From contig MNCI01027496.1 of NCBI GenBank assembly GCA_015680685.1, positions 270,043 to 334,042 on the forward strand: a DNA stretch of 64,000 nucleotides. Direction: 5' to 3'. Below the pieces are notes generated by a model, which was given only the letters and a program-made list of their open reading frames with translations, was not told where the DNA came from and did not search any database. Position numbers and translations under genes: made by a program. Source of the stretch: Gnetum montanum. Its lineage: Eukaryota > Streptophyta > Gnetopsida > Gnetales > Gnetaceae. Shown here piece by piece: positions 1 to 10,533 of this stretch (the stretch's first letter is position 1; every line of letters starts with the position of its first letter).

Positions 1-238
1 ACCCAATTTTACCTTTATCCTCCACCAAGATGAACAACTGTGTTGGAGAGACCTACAAGGTAACATAGTGTTACCCCCAAATCGTGCAGTCCCTAACATG
101 CTCCTTCGTGCTCTTGCACAAATAGACATGACGAAGCTATATGCTGAATATGTTGCATGTGATTAAGACACAAGGGATTACCATCCCACAACAGCGTAAC
201 GTCAATGGGATGCATGGTAGGAGAGTTACCACACATCG

Positions 239-2380
239 TTGAAGGGCAAAGGACCCCATAATGCTTCGCCTATCATAAGAGAAGTTAAGGGTGATGAACC
301 TATTTCAATAGGTTCTCCACAAAATGATGTTCCCCCTCCTAACGATAGTGAGAAGGTGGTGTATCAGAACCTTCGCTTCATGATACATAACCCTGGTTCT
401 GATGCCCACAAACACCAAGTGTTCAATGAGGGAACACAAACACAAGATAAGGGCAAGCATTCTGATCGTCATCATGATCAGGATCGGGATCACTGAAGGG
501 AAGGTAGGAAACATCATCATGGCAATGGTTCTCCTTCCTCTTCCCCTTCATCATATCACTCACCCTCTCCTTCCACATCAGAACATAGTCACAAAGAGCC
601 CAATTGTGAGGATAAGGGTAAACATAGTGAGAAACCTCGACAAGAGAGTCGAGAGCGAGGACAAGGGCATTTTAGGGAATCATGACATGGAAGAAGGGAA
701 AGTAGGGAACCGTGTAGGCATCACAGACGCCATGAGAGAGATGACCATGATGAACCCCTACTTGCAACCCAAAGCATGTTAGACATTACAGAGGCCATTA
801 GAATACCTACAAGGCACCAAAAAGATAGTCGGATCAAGAGACTAGACATGAATAATATCCCACGATTTGAGGGGGGATACAACGCTAATCCGCAAAATCA
901 CTTACAGGCATTTCACAATGCCTACGCCTTGCAAAACATTGCAAACGAGTGGCAAAAATTAAAGTTGTTCCCAAGGACACTCATAAAAGAAGTGGAAAGC
1001 TGGAACCGGTCCTTAGAATCGGACACGATTAGGAGGTGGAGTACGATGCTAGAACTATTTAATGATAAATATCAAACATACTCTCAAGTGTCCAACTTAC
1101 GAAAATAGATCCAAGGATGGAAGTAGGGAACTCATGAATCCTTGGATTCTACCATGGGCTGATATTATGCACTGTTACATCGTTGCTTGGACCATGGTTA
1201 CGCATAATGAGATCAACTACGCCATCTCGTAGATGGGCTAAGACATAAAACCAGGAGAACCCTTGGGACATATGCCCAAGGGAGATTATCTGAACTTAGA
1301 TCCCATGAGGTTCATAGATTTTTGGAGCAAGTAGCTAAGGAAAAAGAAGAGCTACGTAAGAAAGAGAGGGCAGAAGAATATAACCATGATCCTTCCCTCT
1401 GAAAGAGGGGGGTAAGATTCTGTGAGGAGGAGGATGAGTCACCACTTGAAGAGTTGGTGAGTAGGAAAACCTTGCCGCTTCAGAAGTTAACAACAGAAGT
1501 GTTGGCTAAGGTTGATCAGATGTGGTACTCCTTAGATAGTAGATTTAAAACCATTTTAAAAATCGTAGAGGATTATAAGGAGAGAAGTAGTGACCATGAT
1601 AAGAAAAAGAAGAGGGATTTGGACCATGCACGTAACAAAGGTAAGTATAAAATGACTATCACCGAAGAGGTTGTGGATTTGGATACAGACAATGATGGTG
1701 GATGTGAAATATGCCAATATGACCATCCTAAGGGATGTTGTCCAATAATTTCACATCTACAAGAGTCTAGGGTGTATGCACTCAACCCAAGACTTAACAA
1801 GCGGCAAGCACCCCGTCGGTTACCTTATCCCCAAGGTAACTCAAGGAAGTTTCACCAATCATTAACGTATTATCCAAGTGGAACTCCTCCACAACCTATG
1901 GAGTAACACCAGTAGTGGAAATACCCATAGTTATGGGGGATGTCACCACCAAGGCAACAATACCCTTACCAACAACAAGACCCATATGGCTACTACGTGT
2001 AGCATCCAATCTCCACACATGACTCTGTTGGTCGTGTGACACCACCACATCACTACCAAGCTTGAGAATATTATAAGACTCCTTCTCCTAGGAGAGACAC
2101 ACCACATGCATACCATCCTTCAAATCCATCCACCACTCTTACATCGATAGCTCCACTACCACTCGCTCCAGCGATGCAAGGGGAACTCCCCACTCAACCG
2201 CAGCAACGCACTGCTACGAGAGCTGTAAACCTTCAACCTACTGTTGGTTCTGACAACCATACAAAGAGAAGACCTTTCTTCAGAACCAAAAGCTCAAACA
2301 AGCTCTCACAACCACAAGTGGTTGAGCCTCTAAATGCTCCTCCATCAAATAAGGCTTCGGAGCTCCATTCAAACCAATAA
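239..2380 (+). pseudogene. gag relic of element D
   Basis: Decayed gag polyprotein, readable only in pieces across frames. The capsid-like part lies near 776-1108, with PRFEGGYNANPQNHLQAFHN, a sequence shared with the gag of A and E. A basic, Lys-rich stretch near 1600-1670 precedes a zinc knuckle at about 1703-1744 (CEICQYDHPKGCC). After it comes a Pro/Gln/Tyr-rich tail to about 2380. Stops fall within the capsid part (for example after LRK at 1106) and around 1906. Gag would form the virus-like particle and bind the RNA genome. The start is unknown because the 5' end is broken and near the window edge. Assignment to gag is secure from the knuckle, the downstream protease and the match to E. 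Confidence 0.8.
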
Positions 2381-2429
2381 TAGAGCTCAACCCATACGGT
2401 TATGTTAACACATATCGTCACTAACTGGA

Positions 2430-3265
2430 TCGAGGTGGGCCACCTTCCCAAGAAAACCTTTGATCTTGGAAGTCCCTTAATCTACCTCCAAGTTGTTGGG
2501 AATGAACCACGTAAGGCTCTTCTAGACTCAGGTTCAAGAGTCAACTTGATATCGTAGGAAATGTATCAAGCCTAGAACCTACCTCCACTAAAGAAGAGCA
2601 ATATTCGCTTAGAGCTAGCTAACCATTCCATAACTATTCCCTTGGGATTAGTGGAGGAAATCATTACCACTATGTGTGGTTGTTCATACCCAGTTGATTT
2701 CCTATTGATACAAGTCAACAATGACAAGGGGGATTTCCCAATAATAATGGGAATGGCATGGCTAAGTACCATGAACACATGCCTAGAAATCCATGATCTT
2801 TCCTTGGAAATATCCAAGGAAAATACTTATGGAAAAATTGAGAAGAAGAAGGTTGCATGCATCACATACAGTGATACAGAGGGTGATAGCGTACAGGAGC
2901 ACTCAACATCTCCTGCATGCAATCGGTGTGCCCAAGAAGTTAACATACAAAAGTGCCTGTATGTAGCAACCACACAACAAGAGAACACCCAGTGGTTGAC
3001 AGCTAATCAAGAGAGAAACCTATCAATATGCATGGAACTAACTGAGGAATCAACTTGCGCCTACGAAAAAAGCATAGATGCACTAGAGCAAGAGTGTCGC
3101 CAACTTCCAACCCTTAATCTGAAACCACCAATCAAGGGAAGTTGGAAACTCTTAGGAAAACCAAATGAGTACTCTGATAGAAGAATACTAGTCTGTGTGC
3201 AACCGACCAACCCTTATCATGAACCTAGAATGGTCTATGCACATAGCACATTTGAGAGAGGATGA
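2430..3265 (+). pseudogene. retropepsin and spacer of element D
   Basis: An aspartic protease domain follows gag. The active site reads LLDSGS near 2518-2535 (DSG form of the D-T/S-G motif). The flap and C-terminal part follow, with FPIIMGMAWL near 2734-2763, the usual hydrophobic-G motif before the end of the fold. Stops near 2557 and 2575 break the frame; an open stretch of 207 codons then runs from 2642 to 3262. Its distal part (Cys- and Glu-rich, about 2830-3180) is not part of a normal protease and corresponds to the linker before RT in element B. After LNLK near 3120 the sequence jumps to DNA that in B lies after integrase. The protease would process Gag; this copy cannot. Confidence 0.75.
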
Positions 3266-5200
3266 TCTCGCTCACCATTTTGGATCTCTCCCTTCCAATT
3301 TAGTCATGGGGGAGATGGCCACCTATGCTGATCACTTGAGGCCCTCAATTCTTTTTAAATTTGTTTTTACACATTTTTTATTTACACATTTTTGTTTTAA
3401 AAATTTCTTTAACTTTTCTTATTTTTGTTTTACAACATCGTTATAATTTTTCATTTCTTTGTGTGTGTTTGATTCGTCACTTAATAAGTGCTCCCGATGG
3501 TGGTATGAACTGTATTTCATTGATTTCTAATGTTTGGTTTTTACCTTTAAGTTACGATGTTGATACTAAGGTATGGTTCTTTTGATATAGCAGGCAATGA
3601 GTCCACATCACCCACACATCCATAAAATTATATGGTCTCTCTTGGCTTGGAATTGTACAGTCCCTTTCCCAATAATAAGAACTATCAACGAATTGGTGAC
3701 TAGGTATTTCTCAAACTAAGGAAAGACTCAAGGATTGAAAAGGGTGTGACTTCAAGGGGATTTGATGCACTTGTGCTGGCCATTCTCTTAGGTGATTGGA
3801 TGTTTTATTCTTGAGTTTTCTTACCATTTTAATGTTGCTACATTATTAGAAAGCTGAGCTAATCAAAATAAAAATAACAAAGTCTTTGCATGGTGTGGTT
3901 CTCACGCATAAACATAAAAAAAAAAAAGAAGAAAAATAGTGAGAATTCAAAGCACACCCCTTAGAAGAAATAATCATTCGGGCTACAAGCACTGGTTATG
4001 GGAGTAAAATAAACATGTTCCCTCTAACTAAGGCCCTTCTCACTTCCTACCTTATCCTCTTTCATTTCGTTGGAATGGTGGTGGCTCTGTGGTAAAGGCA
4101 TTCTTGTTACTTCAAGTGGATGGATGGGCCATATGTATTAATGTGAAGTCATTGAATGTGGTTTGTTTGAGGCTGGATTTGGAATGAGAACTACTAAGTC
4201 ACATTAACCATTAATACACAAGGGGCTGTACACCACCTTGTTCTTGGGATTCCATTCCATTCTCTTCTCTCCATTATTCACCTCATTGTCAGTTGTATTA
4301 GTAGTCTATATTTTGGTTGATGCATTTTTTTCTTTTTGGTAAACTCTTGTGGTTAAGACTTTAACTCTTTTTTCCAAATGACATTCCTAGAGTCTACGGA
4401 CTCTTTGAATGTGGGAATGTTAGGGCATTAAGGGCATGAGCCTACTTTGGGGAGGACCCACTAGCATTCCTATTTGGTGCATCTGTTAATTTCTTTCCCT
4501 CAAACATTTCCATAATCACAATTTATTTTGCTCATCTCCATCTTTGACATCCATTTTATCGGCGTGGTCGTTATCTCTTTTTATTTGTCTTTATTATTCC
4601 TTCTCTTTTCCCATTCTATCACTACCGGAGGTTCACTCTCAGTCATGGGGGTCCTGGCCCAATCATTTTCAATTTTCTCCTAACCCCTACACCTCAAGTA
4701 GCCACAAATATTATATCTCCAGATTCATAGTAGCCATATCACAACTTAGCCAATGGACCTTACATTGAGGCAAGGTATTAACTACATTATGATTCATTTA
4801 CCCTTTCTAATATAAGACTGTGTTATGTGTGTAGATGGTAATCATATAACAACAGATTGGATCTGGAGGAAACACTTGGAATGGATTGGTGCTGAAACAG
4901 CTATACAAGGAACAAGATCGATGGTGTGCTTACAGAGAGACAACAAAAGGTGCAATCTTGGCATTGGTAGCAGTGGAGTTCTTCTTTTCTCTCTCTCTTG
5001 TCACTTCTATCCTAGCTGCCAAATAAGGCTGGATGTTAATTATGTATAGTGTTCACTCTTGTTGTCATGAACACTAGATTTTGCCATGTATTGTAATGAT
5101 GATCCGTTCACATGTCATCCCATTCACCATTAGTTCCATTGAAGTCAATAATCCCATACCTTCCCAATATTTTGTAAGGAACTCGAGGATGAGTTTTTAT
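3266..5200 (+). other. noncoding 3' region of element D
   Basis: About 1.9 kb between the protease spacer and the 3' LTR, without pol. It starts with a PPT-like block (AGTCATGGGGGAGATGG near 3303) matching the post-integrase end of element B, followed by a T-rich tract (3355-3450). A second copy of the motif (CAGTCATGGGGG) is near 4641. Between 4700 and 5045 lies a stretch also kept in E that looks like exon-intron-exon: a gtattaac site near 4773 after GAGGCAAG, an acceptor-like tgtgtag near 4829-4835, then an open frame reading DGNHITTDWIWRKHLEW. I do not recognise that peptide. Confidence 0.5.
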
Positions 5201-5215
5201 TCAGTCATGGAGGTA
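5201..5215 (+). promoter_or_regulatory. polypurine tract of element D
   Basis: TCAGTCATGGAGGTA lies directly upstream of the LTR start TGATGGG at 5216. It is the expected plus-strand priming site. The same position in E (32695-32708, minus) has tacccccatgactga. Confidence 0.7.
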
Positions 5216-6002
5216 TGATGGGCTGTGATATTGCGTCTTTCCCTATAATATTGCGTACACGATATCACAACCCGTCGCCAGTTCTATAAATAAGAGGTGG
5301 CTCTCCCTTGTTTATCCATCTAGATCTAGACCTTAGCCAAACTCTTGTCATTTTACCATTTCAAAGATAGAATAATTTCCATGTGCACGCAGTAGGAGTC
5401 TCAAAGTGAACAGATCTTTATTCGAGCAAATTTGTACCTGAGCACACATTTGTGTACAGAAATAAAGACGAACTTTCTGACAAACCTTGTAGTGCATGGA
5501 CTAAGCTAAATAGGACTTAATTAATGTTAAATTTTTAAATGCCTTATTAGTTAATTAAATCTCTCTCAACCATTAACTCCAAGTTAAGTGCATTTAGTAC
5601 GACCACTTTGAGCACGTGCGTTATGCTTGGTAATCCCAGTAACGAATAGCGTTTGGTAATCCTAACAGTGTTGCATTGATTCAGGGTGTGAAACAGAAAG
5701 TGGGAATAGATACTGATGCTAGTATGATTAGAACTTAGTTAATGGAAGTTAGTCACTTAGTCTCTTCACCCTTTCCCTCATTAGCATAGGCAATAAAAGA
5801 GAAAAGATATAAAAATCACATACCTCAAAATCACTTAACCATACAACTGTGAAAAATAAAAGTTAGTTTGGGAGGACAACGATTGATTAACCTTAAGTGT
5901 TCCATAAGGCGTGTAAGCACTTAGTCTGTGGAGTTCGACTGAATCATGCGTGTAACGCTCGTATTCATATAGTTGAGTGTAGAGGTACCTTGCCACTCAT
6001 CA
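5216..6002 (+). repeat. 3' LTR of element D
   Basis: A 787-bp LTR, from TGATGGG to CACTCATCA. U3 starts with degenerate GATATC/CGTAC palindromes (5220-5275), followed by a TATA box CTATAAA at 5284-5290, then the shared R/U5 region and the conserved end GTACCTTGCCACTCATCA. It matches the LTRs of E in reverse complement. The partner LTR lies outside the window. Confidence 0.85.
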
Positions 6003-6149
6003 GATGAGATTACCCATAAAAATATAAAATAATAAATAAAAAGATGAACCAACCAATAAAAAGATAAAACAAAAAATTGAAAGATGAAAAACTGGAAAAC
6101 AAAAAATTGTAAAATTAAAGAAAAGGAAAAACATTTATTAATTATGTCT

Positions 6150-8187
6150 GTTAGAATGGGGGATATCTCCCATAACTAAACTTTTGATCATAGTGAGAAT
6201 TAATAAATGGAAGGGTTAGATCCATGCATTTTGAAAATAACAGGACCTGATCATATCGAAACCACTGGGTGTCTTTTGATCTCATGGTTGGAATGTACCC
6301 AAATTTGGGTGCACACACTGTATTAAAGTTGACATAGTGGGGCAAGTTATAAGATGAGTTTAATTAATACAGAGTTGACTCACTATGGCACCCTTGACCG
6401 TAAGATGGTATGCAAGGATCGATATGTCTTCCTATGTGGCTATATTCATTAGGCCGCATGGTTGTTGGAGTATTAATTGGTGGTCCTAATAAGGTAACAT
6501 GAGGCACTAGGTTCGAGGAGAAAGATGCACCACAGTGTTGAACTTGTGCTGAGTGGGAGGATGTGGTGGTCTTGGAACTATGTTGTCCCTTTCTACAATC
6601 ATGTCTAAAGAAGGGATGCCTTCGATGTTGTGGAGGATTCCCACTACGGTTGACAATAGCAGCACAAGTAACATTTGTGGGTCAATGCTATGGTGCAAAT
6701 CCTTCTGGCACAACCAGTGGCGATGTAGAAGGAGGTGAAGGATGAGAACATTGAGGGCAAGAAGAAGTGAAAGGCACATGAGGTGGTGGTGTTGTTGGAG
6801 AGGACATGGGTTGATAGTATTTGGAAGAATGATAACGATGTGGTGAGATAGAGGATGTTGACCTAGTTGGGGAAACAGGATGCTAAACCTGATAAGAACT
6901 TAGGTTTGAATGGTATGAAGGGTGTGACTAGTTTGAGGGTGGCCTCCCCAATGACTGGGATTTCTACCACTGTGATTCAACACATTATTTTTGTACAAAC
7001 TCTGGATGTAACATTCTTTCCCAATGCTCATGTAAATGTGGCAAGATGGGGCATTGACCTTTGGGGTGATTGTATAGGCAAATGTTACATTGATACGTAT
7101 GATTAGCAATTAAGTTCCTATTCTCTTCAACCCTTATTTTCGATTGTCTAAGGGTGTTCTGTCCTACTTCTTGGTTTGTCATGGTCCTACCTCTAATAGT
7201 GTTGGCATATTCTCCACATTTTTCATGTATCCATTCTGTCATCTTATTGAGACTTACCTCAATTTCATCTAGTGATTGTAGTATTGACAAAGATGATTCC
7301 ACCTCCTTGGGGTGAGTTGATTTCTCCTCTTCATGATCATGGACCTTTGTTAATTCAAGATTTTGGTCCTGTTGAGAGCCTTCAACATTCTCCCATTTAG
7401 TCATTTCTCTTTCTTCTTTTGCTACCTACTTAATAAGCTCCTGGAATTGGTGGGTTCATAGCTTGTATAGTTGACCTCGAGCATACATCCCTAGGATCTT
7501 CCTTATTTCATTACAAAGCCCATCCATGATGTGATACATTAGCCTTTCCTCGGAGAATCCATGGCCTGGGTTATTGTTTAACAATGAATAGTATCTTTCT
7601 AAGGCCATGTCTAAGGGTTTATGTTGCCCCTATTTCCATTCTTGGATTTGTCTGCTCAATGTTGACACTCTTGCGTAGGTTTGATATCTTTCATTAAATA
7701 GTTCTACCATTGTCAGCCAACGTCAAATTGATTTTGGTCTTAAGGACCTGTACCATACTTTTTCTTGGCCAATGAGTGTTGTAGGAAAGAGCTTAAGTTT
7801 TTACCACCCATTATCAATATTGTTCCATACACAGGCATCATGGAAGGCTTGTAAATGATGTTGTGGATCTAAATCATAGCCTCCTGAAAACTTGGAAAAG
7901 TTGTTTAAATCAAGCTTGGGTAGATAGCTTTCCTTGCAATGTCTACAGGATATTCAAACAGCCACTTGTATATGCATTAGGCTCTTAGTGGCAAGCAGGG
8001 GTTCATCGTCACTAGGTAGGTTATGAATTTGTAAATTGGGATGATTTTGTCTTCATTTATGTACATAGAATACCCTTGCATAAGATTGAGTAATCCAAAC
8101 TTCATCTTCATCATCATATAATTCGCTGCTTCTCCAATGAATTACCTTACTACTTGTTGCATTGTCATAGTCTTGTGAGAGAGACAT
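6150..8187 (-). pseudogene. gag relic of element C
   Basis: Gag reading from an ATG at 8187 (MSLSQDY, same start as A) down to about 6150. The recognisable middle has the capsid motif near 7860-7960 (YDLDPQHHLQAF region) and, further on, an open stretch at 6985-7404. That stretch ends in a zinc knuckle, CNICLYNHPKGQC, at about 7044-7090. A Pro/His/Tyr-rich tail follows to about 6500. Several frameshifts and stops are present (for example near 7430 and 7640), so it is non-functional. Identification rests on the knuckle, the position just after the primer site, and the match to the gag of A. Confidence 0.75.
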
Positions 8188-8318
8188 TGTTCTGAATTTG
8201 TGTGTGACTTTTTGCAATTACTTCTTTCTGAAAGATATATTGTCAAGGATTTGTCATAGCAATCTTGGATGATGTAACTAATCTAAATAACCAACACCGT
8301 CCCTCACAACCACACCAA

Positions 8319-9251
8319 TGATGAGTGGCGAGGTACCCCTACACTCAACCATACAAATACAAGTGTTCACACACGATCCGGTCGAACTCCGTAGATGGGC
8401 TAGTTGTGGTATCTAGATAGTTACACGTTAATCACAATTCACTATCTTCCCACCTGGACTAGTATTTGCTTTGTCACATATGGTTTAGTCCAGAGTGAGG
8501 TGTATGATATGATCCTAAACTAGTGCTACTCCTAGAGGCAATGGAAAATAACTTTGTTTTAAGCTAAGAGGGAGTGGGAGAAGAGAATCTAAGCTAGCCT
8601 AAGTTTGATGAGCATTCGTCCTTAATCATCCATACACATCTTGGACCTTGTGTACTACTTCTGGGATTACCAAGAATATATTACTTGAGCACTCCTAGAT
8701 ATGCTACTGGGTTACCAAGTAGTCACACTTAAATGCTCGTGATTAAGTCATCCTAATTTCATGTTTAATGATAGGGATAGTAAATGAAGGGTAAGAAATA
8801 TTAATTAGAAAAACAATAAATAATAATAATAGTAAGTAATTAAAACTAAGTGAATGCTGCAATAATGAAGTAATCTCGATCTTTATTGTCGGTCATGTGC
8901 ATGTCCAAGTACGTCACACTCGAATAAAGGTTTTGTACAATTACAATCATCACACTACGGGAATGCACTAGGGAAAGAGTTGAGATGAACTAGAAATGAA
9001 TAAAAAGACTCTACACTTACACCTGTTGACTCTAACATCCCTTCTTATGTGCCCAAAGGTGTATTTATAGGCTTACACAGGAATCATGATATCGTGTATC
9101 CGATATCATTATCTAGGCCACAATATAGCATACCCGATATTGAGGGTCTGATGTCAAGGATCTAATGTTAAGGATCTAATGTCAAGGATTTGACATCAAG
9201 GATCCAACATCAAGGGTCTGATATCAACACCTGACAAACCACGATTCATCA
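8319..9251 (-). repeat. 5' LTR of element C
   Basis: A 933-bp LTR. On the plus strand it runs from TGATGAGTGGCGAGG to CGATTCATCA. It holds the R-region signal around CAATAAAGATCGAG (8875-8890, reverse strand) and, near its outer end, six 14-bp repeats (9147-9230). A degenerate tRNA-Asp-type primer site (TGGTGTGGTTGTGAG on the minus strand) abuts it on the left. Confidence 0.85.
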
Positions 9252-9630
9252 ACTACCAAGGTCATAAGTCATTAAAGTCTTATTAATGAAAAAGGAATCT
9301 CATATTTCCAAAACTGGGAAAACCATAGAGTTGGTGGATGGGTGGATGACGTGGACTCATTACCTATTCCATGTAAAAGAATCTTGTCATAGTTATAAGT
9401 CATCAAAATTCAAAAATAGAAACTAGACATTAGCAATAAAAAAATTAGGTACAAATCAAAATTAGTAACCAACATCATCATTGAGTCCTATTGGTAATAA
9501 AGCACTTTTTTATTAGAAGATAAGAAAAATTCACACTAAAATAAAGTAAAGTATACAAGAAATTGTAAAAATATTCAAGAAAATTAAAATATACTAACGA
9601 TGTTATAAAATAAAAAAAATTTAAGAATAA
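9252..9630 (-). mobile_element. internal fragment of element B between C and A
   Basis: About 380 bp, AT-rich, noncoding. It contains gacgtggactcattacc and ttagcaat phrases that recur in E near 34280-34360, so it is the post-integrase 3' region of the B/D/E superfamily. It ends with AATAA (9626-9630), the target duplication of A, and resumes at 15925. Confidence 0.65.
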
Positions 9631-10518
9631 TGATGAGTGGTGAGGTACCGCTACACTCAACCATACAAATACGAGCATTCACGCATGATTTGGTCGAACT
9701 CCGTGGACGGGCTACTTGTTGTATCTAGATCGTTACACATTGATCGCAGCTCGTTGTCTTCCCACTTGGACTAGTATTTTCTTTGTCACATATGGTTTAG
9801 TCCAGAGCGAGGTGTATGATGTGGGCCTAGACTAGTGCTACTCCTAGAAGCAATGGAAAATAACTTTGTTTTAGCTAAGAGAGAATGGGAGAAGAGAATC
9901 TAAGCTAGCCCAAGTGTGATGAGCATCCATCCTTAATCATATGTACACATCTTGGACCTCGTGTACTACTTTTGGGATTACCAAGCGTATATTACTTGAG
10001 TGCTCCTAGATACGCTACTAGGATACCAAGTAGTCATACTAAAATGCTCGTGATTAATTCATACTTATTCCGTGTTTAACAACAGGAATAGTAAATGACG
10101 GTAAAGAAATATTAACTAAGAAAATAATAAATAATAATAATAATTAACAATAACAATTAAAACTAAGTCAATGATGTTATGATGGAGTAATCTCGATCTT
10201 TATTGTCGATCATGTGTGTGTCCAAGTACATCACACTCAAATAAAGGTTTCGTACAATTACAAGCATCACACTACGGGCATGCACTTGGGAAAATAGTCT
10301 AACTCCTATGGAAACAAACTGCAAGGCTTCACTACAACTACCAAAAGGATTCCTAATGTGGTAGGTGCATGCATATTTATAGTAGAGAATGAACTCTACA
10401 TTGACGAGGCCACGTCAACTCATGGACAGATGCATAGATGGGGTCTCATTGACATGATCGCATTGACGAGGCTTCATCGATGTGGCCCAACCGATGCAGT
10501 CGACTTGATGCTTCATCA
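9631..10518 (-). repeat. 3' LTR of element A (left copy)
   Basis: 888 bp, TGATGAGTGG to TGCTTCATCA on the plus strand. A TATA box appears in reverse as catatttatag near 10370-10382. It pairs with the copy at 15039-15924 and differs by scattered single-base changes. Confidence 0.92.
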
Positions 10519-10533
10519 TACCCCCACGACTAA
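10519..10533 (-). promoter_or_regulatory. polypurine tract of element A
   Basis: tacccccacgactaa directly right of the left LTR; on the minus strand it is a G-rich tract leading into TGATG. Same wording as in B (16026-16042) and E (32695-32708). Confidence 0.7.

Larger units (their letters stand above)
1..6002 (+). mobile_element. LTR retrotransposon D (gag-protease, no pol), 3' part
   Basis: This is a Ty3/gypsy-type element on the plus strand whose 5' LTR lies left of the window. In order it shows decayed gag, a zinc knuckle, a retropepsin, a post-protease spacer, a long noncoding 3' region, a polypurine tract and a 3' LTR ending CATCA at 6002. No reverse transcriptase, RNase H or integrase is present between the protease and the 3' end. 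It sits inside element C: DNA at 6003 onward (gatgagattaccc) continues C and matches A near 12412. E (31881-38364) is a second copy of the same family on the other strand. Stops and frameshifts are common, so this copy is dead. The order and PPT-LTR junction are seen directly; non-autonomy is inferred. Confidence 0.85.
6003..9251 (-). mobile_element. LTR retrotransposon C, 5' half
   Basis: Minus-strand element of the same family as A: 5' LTR at 8319-9251, primer site at about 8300-8317, then gag reading leftwards to about 6150. It is cut at 6002/6003 by element D, and its remaining 3' part would lie left of the window. The internal sequence matches A closely in order and wording (for example the repeats of aaaaagataaaa near 6055 and 12475, and a gag start MSLSQDY at 8187 and 14900). 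The LTR is followed at 9252 by DNA belonging to B, so C is inserted in B. No pol is visible in the part seen. Confidence 0.8.

Noticed and set aside
3361-3585. Phe-rich open frames in D
   Set aside because: They come from a T-rich tract; composition is low-complexity and E does not keep the frame.
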